Shown: positions 1 to 5,722, counted from the first letter of the stretch. The stretch: DNA of 10,753 nt from Candidatus Gottesmanbacteria bacterium (GCA_016182725.1 JACPFZ010000012.1:1-10753), one strand, 5' to 3'. Numbers and translations are program-made. Notes: generated by a model not told the origin, from the letters alone.

Positions 1-239
1 ATGAAGCAATACAGTCAGCGAAAAAATCACCAGGAAATGAAGAGATATTTGTCATCGGCGGGGGACAGATCTATGCGGAGGCGATTGACCGCGCAGACCG
101 ATTATATTTGACGATTGTTGATGCGACCGCGGACGCAGACACGTTTTTTCCTGATTATTCTCGGTTTACAAAAATTATTTCCAAGGAGTTGCATGAAAGC
201 GGGGGGCTACATTTTACCTACCTCACGTTAGAGCTATGA
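1..239 (+). CDS. folA: Dihydrofolate reductase, C-terminal part (5' end outside window)
   Basis: The reading frame is open from base 3 to the TGA at 237-239 and gives the last 78 residues of a dihydrofolate reductase, which reduces dihydrofolate to tetrahydrofolate with NADPH in the cytoplasm. Visible family signatures are the cofactor-binding glycine motif FVIGGGQIYAEAI, then a strand like LYLTIVDATADADTFFPDY (in E. coli the matching stretch ends in an ADTHFPDY-like motif), and a closing beta strand, HFTYLTLEL. The start and the substrate-binding N-terminal half lie outside the window, so integrity of the whole gene cannot be judged. A thymidylate synthase gene is often found upstream of folA, but that cannot be seen here. 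Confidence 0.93.
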   Translation, partial: EAIQSAKKSPGNEEIFVIGGGQIYAEAIDRADRLYLTIVDATADADTFFPDYSRFTKIISKELHESGGLHFTYLTLEL

Positions 240-257
240 GGTGGTGAAAATTCGCTC

Positions 258-288
258 TTGCATTGCACAGGAGAGCGTGTGTTATGAT
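258..288 (+). promoter_or_regulatory. Probable promoter just ahead of the 298 gene
   Basis: A TATGAT -10 box at 283-288 is preceded by TG at 280-281, making an extended -10. A TTGCAT-like -35 lies at 258-263 with a 19-nt spacer. The ATG at 298 is only 9 nt after the -10, so the transcript would start about 2-3 nt before the ATG and carry no ribosome binding site. The pattern repeats at other genes in this window. Confidence 0.55.
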
Positions 289-297
289 CAACATAGT

Positions 298-570
298 ATG
301 AAGTTGGGAGAAAAAATTAATCACCACAGATTATTCTTCTTTTTCCTTTTGTTATTCTTCGTCGTTGGTGCGGTTGACATATTGAATTTCGACCGCATAT
401 CGTATAAAGCAATCTGTGATGTGGTGGCACCGATATCTGGTAGCCCGTGTCCAGCCTACTACGATATTCCCATCTGGCACGTGTACCTTTCCCTTGCTAT
501 TCTTGCCGCTCTCTACCACGTGCACGGGGAAATTCGCGTTTCCAACAAACATCTTTCTTCGCGAAAGTGA
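298..570 (+). CDS. Small two-helix membrane protein of unknown function
   Basis: A 90-residue protein that I do not recognise. It has a short basic N-terminus, a very hydrophobic phenylalanine- and leucine-rich helix at about residues 12-27, a loop with two cysteines (C40 and C51) around a CPAYYDIPIW stretch, a second hydrophobic segment at about 61-73 and a basic tail. The hydrophobic pattern suggests an inner-membrane protein with two spans, and the cysteines could pair on the outer face. I chose ATG 298 because an extended -10 promoter ends 9 nt before it. GTG codons at 241 or 244 would add 18-19 residues without hydrophobic character and are less likely. A small membrane protein of similar size follows at 623, behind a hairpin repeat, so the two may be co-transcribed. 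Confidence 0.55.
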   Translation: MKLGEKINHHRLFFFFLLLFFVVGAVDILNFDRISYKAICDVVAPISGSPCPAYYDIPIWHVYLSLAILAALYHVHGEIRVSNKHLSSRK

Positions 571-571
571 A

Positions 572-607
572 GGCTTGCCCTGAGCGAGGGCGAAGCCCGA
601 GTCGAAG
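572..607 (+). repeat. GC-rich hairpin repeat element, intergenic copy
   Basis: The gap between the two small membrane protein genes is filled by a palindromic element. GGCTTGCCC at 572-580 pairs with GGGC-G-AAGCC at 588-597 (nine pairs with one bulged G and a 7-nt loop). On the minus strand, 578-607 begins CTTCGACT and ends TCGCTCAGGG. These two blocks are the same as those in the element inside ychF at 2902-2923, but here about 13 nt of GGGC/GCCC hairpin sits between them. There is no T tract, so it does not look like an intrinsic terminator. It ends just before a strong Shine-Dalgarno. Confidence 0.65.
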
Positions 608-625
608 AGGAGGTGAGAACTTGTG
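608..625 (+). promoter_or_regulatory. Strong Shine-Dalgarno deciding a GTG start
   Basis: AGGAGGTG at 608-615 lies 9 nt (counted from AGGAGG) before the GTG at 623. It is the only textbook ribosome binding site seen ahead of a gene in this window. It supports GTG 623 as the start and suggests the gene is translated as an internal operon member, in contrast to the leaderless-looking genes nearby. Confidence 0.75.
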
Positions 626-895
626 AAGGGAAATAAAGTTGTTCCGCACACCGTAGGACTGGCACTCGGCGGATTTGTAGCAGTCATGCACGCCGTATGG
701 TCGCTTCTTGTATACACCGAACTTGCCCAAGGCTACTTAGACTGGATTTTTGGCTTGCATTTTATCGAAAATCCCTACGTGGTAGGTGAATTTAACTTCA
801 GTACCGCCGTGATCTTGGTTGTTGTGACCTTTGTCTGCGGCTACGTCGTGGGTTGGGTCTTTGGCACCATCTGGAACTGGGCGAGAAAAAAGTAG
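623..895 (+). CDS. Small two-helix membrane protein, HAVWSLLVY / DWIFGLHFI type
   Basis: A 90-residue protein with two clear membrane spans, about residues 10-33 and 62-84. A conserved-looking stretch joins them (ELAQGYLDWIFGLHFIENPY), and the protein ends in the aromatic/basic tail NWARKK. From memory, small proteins with this layout (HAxW in helix 1, DWIFxLHFIxNPY in the loop, GYVVGWVF in helix 2) recur in Patescibacteria genomes without an assigned function. I cannot confirm the family here. The GTG start is fixed by the Shine-Dalgarno at 608-615. The gene lies downstream of the 298 gene with a hairpin repeat between them and is probably in the same operon. No function is proposed beyond an integral membrane protein. 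Confidence 0.7.
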   Translation: MKGNKVVPHTVGLALGGFVAVMHAVWSLLVYTELAQGYLDWIFGLHFIENPYVVGEFNFSTAVILVVVTFVCGYVVGWVFGTIWNWARKK

Positions 896-930
896 AATCA
901 TCAGACTTTGATGAGCTTATAAAAGTGCGA

Positions 931-952
931 TAATTATCACCTAATTATCACC
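931..952. repeat. Left tandem repeat, 2 x 11 bp
   Basis: Two adjacent identical copies of TAATTATCACC. The second copy runs into the left arm of the 14-bp inverted repeat. Confidence 0.9.
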
Positions 953-961
953 TTCCATTTG
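948..961 (+). repeat. Left arm of perfect 14-bp inverted repeat
   Basis: TCACCTTCCATTTG is the exact reverse complement of 1700-1713. The arms flank the transposase gene and its promoter, as expected for recognition or REP-like sites. Confidence 0.9.
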
Positions 962-968
962 CACTACA

Positions 969-997
969 TTGACACCTTTACTTCTGTTTGTTATTAT
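969..997 (+). promoter_or_regulatory. Consensus promoter of the transposase gene
   Basis: A perfect -35 TTGACA (969-974), a 17-nt spacer and TATTAT (992-997) with TG at 989-990. Only 6 nt separate the -10 from ATG 1004, so the predicted transcription start falls on or next to the A of the start codon, and the mRNA would be leaderless. The promoter lies inside the left inverted repeat and would move with the element. Confidence 0.75.
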
Positions 998-1003
998 CAG
1001 TCC

Positions 1004-1678
1004 ATGTCAACAAATAGGAAAATCATTTTTGCGAATGGAGAATATTACCATGTATTCAACCGGGGGGTTGAAAAGAGATTAACTTTTACTGGCAAATATG
1101 AATTTTTAAGGGCAATTGATGCAATTAATTTTTATAGATTTGGTAATTTACCATTTAGATATTCTAAATACTTAGCATTAAATCAGGAAAAAAGAGTTGA
1201 TTTTTTAAAATCTTTAAATGAGGTTGAATTGCAAGTTGAAATTATTGCATTTTGTTTAATGGGTAATCATTTCCACCTTTTGGTAAAGCAACTTAAGGAC
1301 GGAGGGATTGTTAAATTTATGGCTAAATTTACAAATAGCTATACCAAATATTTTAATACGAAGCACAATCGGGTCGGACCGCTTTTCCAAGGTGTGTTCA
1401 AAGCGGTCCGTATAGAAGATGATGAGCAGTTGTTACATTTGTCCCGTTACATTCATTTAAACCCAATTGCAGGTTTTATTGTTAAGCCGGAAGAGCTAAA
1501 AAGCTACAAATGGTCGTCCTATCCGGAATATTTAGGTATAATTAATGCTCGAACGACTAATATAAAGGATGTCCTGAGCTTTTTTAAGTCCACAGACGAA
1601 TACGAAGATTTTGTGCTGGATCAAGCAGATTATTCAATGAAATTAAAGACAATCGAACATTTAGCGATTGATTTGTAA
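1004..1678 (+). CDS. REP-associated tyrosine transposase (Y1/HUH, IS200-like)
   Basis: A 224-residue single-strand DNA transposase/nickase of the Y1_Tnp superfamily. The metal-binding HUH motif is GNHFHLLV (H89, H91). The catalytic tyrosine lies in NSYTKYFNTKHNRVGPLFQG (Y113 or Y116). Other family landmarks are the N-terminal YYHVFNRG block, FKAVRIEDDEQLLHLSRYIHLNPI, and YKWSSYPEYL in the C-terminal half. Such enzymes nick and rejoin single-stranded DNA at REP hairpins. ATG 1004 is chosen because the promoter ends 6 nt before it; the open frame upstream back to 959 has only a TTG. Codon use is strongly AT-rich compared with neighbouring genes, which suggests recent acquisition. All expected motifs are present and there is no internal stop, so the enzyme may be active. 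Confidence 0.9.
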   Translation: MSTNRKIIFANGEYYHVFNRGVEKRLTFTGKYEFLRAIDAINFYRFGNLPFRYSKYLALNQEKRVDFLKSLNEVELQVEIIAFCLMGNHFHLLVKQLKDGGIVKFMAKFTNSYTKYFNTKHNRVGPLFQGVFKAVRIEDDEQLLHLSRYIHLNPIAGFIVKPEELKSYKWSSYPEYLGIINARTTNIKDVLSFFKSTDEYEDFVLDQADYSMKLKTIEHLAIDL

Positions 1679-1699
1679 AGGAAATGTGCAAACCTAAGT

Positions 1700-1713
1700 C
1701 AAATGGAAGGTGA
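1700..1713 (-). repeat. Right arm of perfect 14-bp inverted repeat
   Basis: CAAATGGAAGGTGA, the exact reverse complement of 948-961, lies 21 nt after the transposase stop codon and overlaps the first right-end tandem copy. Confidence 0.9.
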
Positions 1714-1735
1714 ATATGAAGAAGGTGAATATGAA
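1706..1735. repeat. Right tandem repeat, 2 x 15 bp
   Basis: Two adjacent identical copies of GAAGGTGAATATGAA. Each contains the GGTGA core, which complements the TCACC of the left tandem repeats. Confidence 0.9.
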
Positions 1736-1750
1736 ATGGGAAGGGTGGGT

Positions 1751-1781
1751 TTGGGTTTTACGTTTGAAGTTATGATACAAT
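1751..1781 (+). promoter_or_regulatory. Probable promoter of the acyltransferase gene
   Basis: TACAAT at 1776-1781 with TG at 1773-1774 (extended -10). A weak TTGGGT -35 lies at 1751-1756 with a 19-nt spacer. ATG 1794 is 12 nt after the -10, giving a leader of only a few bases. It starts 15 nt outside the right tandem repeat, so this host gene keeps its own promoter next to the element. Confidence 0.5.
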
Positions 1782-1793
1782 CTCTCCCGTGCT

Positions 1794-2690
1794 ATGCACG
1801 AGCAACTGCGAGTATACACAGTAGCGTTAGCGGCAGAGGTTAAAGCCCGAGCGTACTGGATGTTTATAACCCATGGTTTACGGCTGCGATGGGAGGGAGC
1901 GCGGCACCTTGACCCAGTAAAACGCCACATAGCATCCGGTGGATCGCTCGTAGCTATCTCAAACCATGAATCCATCATCGACCCGGGAGTCGTTATTTCG
2001 CTATTGCAGAAGGCTTTGAGAGGACTCATCGGAACAAAAATCTGGCTAGCCAGTTCCAAATTTTTTCCCCACCTCTACGATAGCTTAGACCATGCCAGCA
2101 CTATCGCATTTACTCGTGAAATAGCGATGCACAGACAGGAGGCGATGGAAGATGAAGCGCGCTCCATGGGCGCGATTGCCGCTGCCAACCGGGTTCAAAT
2201 GCTACCGATAGTCCAGAGTCACCGAATGAGAGAAGGAAAATTTAAGCGTCTAAACGTGAATATAAACCTGGCCTCCTTTGACCTATTATCCGCCACTTTA
2301 CGGGAAGATAGGACCGTAGCGGGTATTTGTCCGGAAGGGACGCGTAGTCTCGATGGTACGTTGGGAGAAGCGCAGGCCGGTATACAACACGTGTTCAGAG
2401 ATAAGGAAGTGAGCGACAAAACCATGATACTCCCCCTTGGGTTGGTGGGCACGCGGGATATTCACCGAGTCGATGATGGATGGCGGAACCCTTTGGCGCC
2501 GGTTTGCGCGGTATTTGGGCCCGCATTTTTTTATTACGACATTCGGCAAGATGCCGACACATTCCACCTTTTACCAAAGGATCTGCTGATGCTTCGGGTC
2601 GCCCGGCTTCTGCCATCAGACAAATTGGGCTATTACAATCAGAAACAATTTTTGCAGTACCTGAGCAAGGAAGACAACCCGACGGGTTGA
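1794..2690 (+). CDS. plsC: Lysophospholipid/glycerol-3-phosphate acyltransferase family (PlsC-like)
   Basis: A 298-residue protein of the LPLAT/PlsC family, which transfers an acyl chain to 1-acylglycerol-3-phosphate to make phosphatidic acid at the membrane. The catalytic HX4D motif is NHESIID (H58, D63). The phosphate-binding block is CPEGTRS (E181, G182, R184), and the downstream LPLGLVGT segment matches family motif IV. It is longer than a minimal PlsC of about 240 residues, with an N-terminal stretch of about 45 residues and a C-terminal tail of about 50. ATG 1794 follows a nearby -10 box and no Shine-Dalgarno is visible. It is probably a single-gene transcript between the transposase unit and ychF. 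The acyl donor and exact acceptor cannot be told from sequence, so a related acyltransferase role is possible. Confidence 0.85.
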   Translation: MHEQLRVYTVALAAEVKARAYWMFITHGLRLRWEGARHLDPVKRHIASGGSLVAISNHESIIDPGVVISLLQKALRGLIGTKIWLASSKFFPHLYDSLDHASTIAFTREIAMHRQEAMEDEARSMGAIAAANRVQMLPIVQSHRMREGKFKRLNVNINLASFDLLSATLREDRTVAGICPEGTRSLDGTLGEAQAGIQHVFRDKEVSDKTMILPLGLVGTRDIHRVDDGWRNPLAPVCAVFGPAFFYYDIRQDADTFHLLPKDLLMLRVARLLPSDKLGYYNQKQFLQYLSKEDNPTG

Positions 2691-2760
2691 TGTGGGTGTC
2701 GTTGCTATGAAGAATAGGGTTCAACTCTGCAAGGGCTGGTATTAAGCCTCAAGAATCGAG

Positions 2761-2766
2761 TAATAT
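2761..2766 (+). promoter_or_regulatory. -10 box ahead of the original ychF start
   Basis: TAATAT at 2761-2766 (or TATACA at 2764-2769) lies 9 nt before ATG 2776. No convincing -35 is seen. Its position fits a leaderless start at 2776 rather than the later in-frame ATG at 2784, and so supports the view that 2776 is the ancestral start of the broken ychF gene. Confidence 0.4.
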
Positions 2767-2775
2767 ACAAGCACT

Positions 2776-3800
2776 ATGCTTCGATGTGGGATTGTTGGTT
2801 TGCCGAATGCCGGACCACGATTGAGCCGAATGTCGGCGTGGTTCCCGTGCCGGATGAGCGACTTGCGAAGCTTGCGGATATCGTGGCAGAAACCGAGGGA
2901 GATCCTTCGACTTCGCTCAGGATGAACAGACCGCCGATAATACCGGCGTCTGTTCAATTTGTCGATATTGCCGGATTGGTTAAGGGTGCGGCGGAAGGCC
3001 AGGGGTTGGGGAATAAATTCCTTTCCCACATTCGCGAGGTAGACCTTATTGTTCATGTTACTCGATATTTTGAAAATGCGGATGTCGTGCATGTGGCAGG
3101 GGAGATTGATCCGAAACGGGATCAAGAGATTATCGAAACAGAACTTATCCTTGCAGACCTTCAGACATTGAGTAAGCAAGTTGAGCCAAGAGGAGTAAGG
3201 GATAAACAAGCGCAAAGGCGCTGGGAGCTTATTGAATCGCTGAAGATTGCTCTTGACAGCGGAAAACCTGCCCGTGACGTGATTCCTAAAGAAGATGACG
3301 ATGATCGATTTTTGATAAAAGATTTACAACTGCTGACGATGAAGCCGGTGTTGTATGTTGCCAATGTGTCGGAAGAACAAATGAAATTGCAGACAACCGG
3401 CGACACGCTCATGATTTCAGCAAAAATAGAATCCGAGCTTGCTGGCTTACCACAGGAGGATCAGAAGCAATATCTCCAAGAGTTAGGACTGGAACAGTCA
3501 GGGTTGGAGCGGCTCATTCAAAAAGCATATGAAATGCTTAGGCTCCTAAGCTTCCTCACTATGGGAGTGAAAGAAGTCCGCGCGTGGACTATAACTCGCG
3601 GTACAAAAGCGCCGCAGGCAGCGGCAGTTATCCACACCGATTTTGAAAAGAAATTCATCAAAGCAGAAGTTATTTCCTTTGATGATCTGGTTATTCTCGG
3701 AAGCCGAAAAAAGGCACAAGAATTGGGCAAACTGCGGTTGGAAGGCAAAGACTACATCATGCAAGATGGGGATGTAGTGGAGTTTAAAATTGGAGGGTAG
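2776..3800 (+). pseudogene. ychF: YchF/OLA1-type ATPase gene lacking its P-loop (frame-breaking deletion)
   Basis: YchF is a near-universal Obg-family ATPase bound to ribosomes. From ATG 2776 the frame reads the normal start MLRCGIVGLPNAG, then breaks. The match resumes in another frame at 2817 with TIEPNVGVVPVPD. The missing piece is the Walker A remainder and switch I (KST through NYPFxT in the family), about 21 codons if spaced as in E. coli, so about 61 nt were lost. The rest is continuous: DIAG-LVKG (G3), NVSEE (G4 region) and the C-terminal TGS-like domain from FLTMGVKEVRAWT to DGDVVEFKI. A protein from ATG 2784 would have 338 residues and start with an unrelated MWDCWFAECR, unable to bind nucleotide normally. 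An in-frame repeat insertion (2902-2923) is a second oddity. A real lesion and an assembly error are both possible. Confidence 0.85.
2902..2923 (+). repeat. Short dispersed repeat inserted in frame within ychF
   Basis: The element has ATCCT/AGGAT complementary ends around CTTCGACTTCGCTCAGG and is translated as DPSTSLRMN. In other YchF proteins, KLAEIV is followed after a few residues by IVPATVEFVDIAG; here about nine to twelve extra residues intervene. It shares the CTTCGACT and TCGCTCAGG blocks with the intergenic hairpin repeat at 572-607 (opposite strand). Confidence 0.7.
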
Positions 3801-3817
3801 TAACATACGCTCATTGT

Positions 3818-4846
3818 ATGGTTAATCTGGAACGCAACATAAGATTGGGCGATAGTACTCATCGGTTGGTGAAGGAGATCCAGAGTATTGATGAGGAGAA
3901 CAACATACTAGAGCCATCAGACGAAGAGCTGAAGTTATTGGAAAATGAGGGTTTTCAGGTTGACCCAGACAATCTTTTTATACATGTTGACGATAATGAT
4001 TCGGTAGGGATATATCTTAAGGAACAAGGGAAAACGCCACTTTTGACTCCCCAAGAAGAAGTTGCTCTTGCCAAACGCATTGAGCGTGGAGTACTCGATC
4101 CGGCCTATGTTGACGATGCCCAGGAAGCTCGTGAAAAACTCGCTCGTGCCAACACGCGTTTAGTCGTGAGCATCGCCAAGCGCTACAGGGGAAGCGGTTT
4201 GCCGTTTTCTGATGTAATTCAAGAAGGCAACGTCGGGCTGATGCGTGCGGTAGACAAGTTTGACTATACCCGTGGGTATAAATTTAGCAGCTATGCCACG
4301 TGGTGGATTAGACAGGCAATCACTCGCGCTCTTTCCCAAAAGACCCGCATGATCCGCATTCCCCTGCATAAAACAGATCAGATTCGGCATATATATACTA
4401 CCGCGCAAGCTTTGGAACAAAATTTAGGAAGGCGACCTACAGTTGAGGAGATTGCTGTAGAAATGAAATGTTCTCCAGAAAAGATTCGTGACACGATTCA
4501 GGTCAGTCAACATACCCTATCCTTACAGGACAAAATGGATGCGGCAGATGATGATACGGAGCTTGATGAATTTGTAAGAGATCCCACCGCGCCTGATCCG
4601 GATGAGTCTGTTGATCAACAACTATTAAAGGAAGTGGTAACAGAGGAACTAAACAGACTGACTCCACGACAAGAAATTATTTTAACCAAGCGTTTTGGCC
4701 TAGACGGAGAAGGTTCTCATACGTTAGGAGAAGTCGCCACCATGTTTGGGCTTTCGCGGGAGCGGATTCGACAAATAGAAGATAAAGCACTCAGGCGTTT
4801 GCGCCATTCGAGTAGTGCAGGAAAACTTCGGCCGTATCTTGAATAG
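3818..4846 (+). CDS. rpoD: Primary-type RNA polymerase sigma factor (sigma-70 group 1)
   Basis: A 342-residue sigma factor that directs RNA polymerase to -10/-35 promoters. Domains in order: an acidic N-terminal stretch of about 60 residues in place of a long region 1.1; region 1.2 (DSVGIYLKEQGKTPLLTPQE, 61-80); region 2 (about 110-180) with GNVGLMRAVDKFDYTRGYKF and the -10-reading YATWWIRQAI; region 3 (about 182-250); and region 4 (about 275-335), whose helix-turn-helix TLGEVATMFGLSRERIRQIE reads the -35. It is short next to E. coli RpoD (613 residues), lacking region 1.1 proper and the large non-conserved insert, but has all four DNA-binding parts of a housekeeping sigma. The start follows the ychF stop by 17 nt. 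A weak TAACAT at 3801-3806 could be a -10, and no Shine-Dalgarno is seen. The consensus promoters in this window are what such a factor should recognise. Confidence 0.93.
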   Translation: MVNLERNIRLGDSTHRLVKEIQSIDEENNILEPSDEELKLLENEGFQVDPDNLFIHVDDNDSVGIYLKEQGKTPLLTPQEEVALAKRIERGVLDPAYVDDAQEAREKLARANTRLVVSIAKRYRGSGLPFSDVIQEGNVGLMRAVDKFDYTRGYKFSSYATWWIRQAITRALSQKTRMIRIPLHKTDQIRHIYTTAQALEQNLGRRPTVEEIAVEMKCSPEKIRDTIQVSQHTLSLQDKMDAADDDTELDEFVRDPTAPDPDESVDQQLLKEVVTEELNRLTPRQEIILTKRFGLDGEGSHTLGEVATMFGLSRERIRQIEDKALRRLRHSSSAGKLRPYLE

Positions 4847-4849
4847 CCC

Positions 4850-4878
4850 TTGTCACACGTTTGGCAACATGGTATTAT
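4850..4878 (+). promoter_or_regulatory. Consensus promoter of the rpsF-ssb-rpsR operon
   Basis: TTGTCA (4850-4855), a 17-nt spacer and TATTAT (4873-4878) with TG at 4870-4871 as an extended -10. ATG 4889 is 10 nt after the -10, so the mRNA leader would be about 4 nt. It starts in the short gap right after the sigma factor stop codon. Confidence 0.75.
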
Positions 4879-4888
4879 TCTCCCTATT

Positions 4889-5158
4889 ATGCGGCAATAC
4901 GAGCTTATGCTAGTTTTCCGGCCTGATTTTGACATAAAACAACGGGATGAAGTACTACGCAAACTCATTGGGCAAGCGAAGGTGAAAGAGGTGAAGGATT
5001 TGGGGAAAAAGCGGCTAAGCTACCCCATTGCAAAACACGAAGAAGGGATCTATATATTGGCAACACTGGAAGGGGAGGCGCTCAAAGTGGGGGATATTGA
5101 GAAACAGACGCGACTTGTGCCCGACGTGATCCGATATCTCTTAACTGCGACGAAATAG
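4889..5158 (+). CDS. rpsF: 30S ribosomal protein bS6
   Basis: An 89-residue bS6, a small-subunit protein that pairs with bS18 on the central domain of 16S rRNA. The family pattern is clear: MRQYELMLVFRPDFD, the central LGKKRLSYPIAKHEEGIYIL block, and a C-terminal VIRYLL strand, without the acidic tail of E. coli S6. ATG 4889 is chosen over the TTG at 4850 because the TTG lies inside the -35 box and the conserved MRxYELM motif starts at 4889. It is the first gene of the classic bS6-SSB-bS18 operon, with ssb starting 3 nt after its stop. In some bacteria the S6-S18 pair binds the operon leader for feedback control; with a leader of only a few bases that seems unlikely here. Confidence 0.96.
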   Translation: MRQYELMLVFRPDFDIKQRDEVLRKLIGQAKVKEVKDLGKKRLSYPIAKHEEGIYILATLEGEALKVGDIEKQTRLVPDVIRYLLTATK

Positions 5159-5161
5159 GCT

Positions 5162-5698
5162 ATGGCATCGAGGAGTTTAAACAAAGTGCTGCTCATTGGC
5201 AATTTGACGCGTGATCCGGAGCTTCGCTATACCCCGACAGGGGCGGCAGTGTGCACATTGGGGCTTGCGACCAACAGATATTGGACCACAGAAAGCGGAG
5301 AGAAAAAGGAAGACGTGGAGTTTCATCGGGTGGTGGCGTGGAATAAGTTAGCCGAACTTTGCAGTCAGCTTTTGACAAAAGGACGGAAAATTTACGTCGA
5401 GGGAAGGCTGCAAACGCGGACGTGGCAAGCGGCTGATGGGGCGCAACGAACGACGACGGAAGTCGTGATCGAGGACATGATTCTCCTTGATTTTAAGCGT
5501 CCCGCAACACTTTCGGGAGAAGAAGCGGGAAGCGAAACGCCGAGCGAGACGAAAGCAGCGAGTGTCCGTCAAGACTCAGAACAGGCCCTTCGTCCCGCTT
5601 CTGCGGGATCAGAACAAGCCAAATCTATTGCTCAGCCAACGATCGGTAAAAAAACTGAGGGGACAGAAGACGTGAATCCGGATGACATACCTTTTTAA
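5162..5698 (+). CDS. ssb: Single-stranded DNA-binding protein
   Basis: A 178-residue SSB that coats single-stranded DNA in replication and repair and recruits partners through its acidic tip. The OB fold spans about residues 1-112, with LNKVLLIGNLTRDPELRYTP, VCTLGLATNR, FHRVVAWNKLAELC and KIYVEGRLQTRTW all matching the family. A disordered linker follows (about 113-168), then the acidic tip DVNPDDIPF (170-178), where the conserved terminal IPF is intact. The linker carries an 11-residue repeat (SEQA at 139-142 and 150-153) around a palindromic DNA insert. ATG 5162 is 3 nt after the rpsF stop with no Shine-Dalgarno, so coupled translation is likely. Confidence 0.96.
   Translation: MASRSLNKVLLIGNLTRDPELRYTPTGAAVCTLGLATNRYWTTESGEKKEDVEFHRVVAWNKLAELCSQLLTKGRKIYVEGRLQTRTWQAADGAQRTTTEVVIEDMILLDFKRPATLSGEEAGSETPSETKAASVRQDSEQALRPASAGSEQAKSIAQPTIGKKTEGTEDVNPDDIPF
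5576..5620 (+). repeat. Palindromic insert with flanking direct repeat inside ssb
   Basis: TCCCGC-TTCT-GCGGGA (5593-5608) forms a six-pair hairpin. It sits between two near-identical 12-bp direct repeats, TCAGAACAGGCC (5576-5587) and TCAGAACAAGCC (5609-5620). The unit is 33 nt, so the frame is kept, and it adds RPASAG plus a duplicated SEQA to the flexible SSB linker. The arrangement resembles a small insertion with a target duplication. Confidence 0.7.
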
Positions 5699-5716
5699 TT
5701 TTCAATTTTCAAATTT
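5697..5716. repeat. AT-rich AATTTTC repeat between ssb and rpsR
   Basis: The 24-nt gap is almost entirely A/T and is built from the AATTTTC unit, the same word that builds the larger palindromic block at 9502-9614. No Shine-Dalgarno or -10 box is evident in it. Confidence 0.5.
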
Positions 5717-5722
5717 AACTAT

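Larger units (their letters stand above)
931..1735 (+). mobile_element. REP-associated transposase unit with repeat-bearing ends
   Basis: A compact unit holding one HUH transposase gene between complex ends. The left end has two perfect 11-bp tandem copies of TAATTATCACC (931-941, 942-952). The right end has two perfect 15-bp tandem copies of GAAGGTGAATATGAA (1706-1720, 1721-1735). A perfect 14-bp inverted repeat, TCACCTTCCATTTG at 948-961 and its complement at 1700-1713, joins the inner edges. Every tandem copy contains the same TCACC/GGTGA core. The unit is clearly more AT-rich than the flanking genes. IS200/IS605-like and RAYT enzymes normally act on hairpins or REP sequences rather than classic terminal inverted repeats, so the exact outer edges are my estimate. 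Confidence 0.7.

Noticed and set aside
241..297. GTG 241 or 244 as start of the first small membrane protein
   Set aside because: The added 18-19 residues have no membrane or motif support and overlap the likely promoter at 258-288.
898..914. Six-pair hairpin TCATCA-GACTT-TGATGA after the 623 gene, as a possible terminator
   Set aside because: The stem is AT-rich and no T tract follows, so it is too weak to call.
931..952. Tandem repeats as a CRISPR array
   Set aside because: There are only two 11-bp copies with no spacer between them; they belong to the transposase unit.
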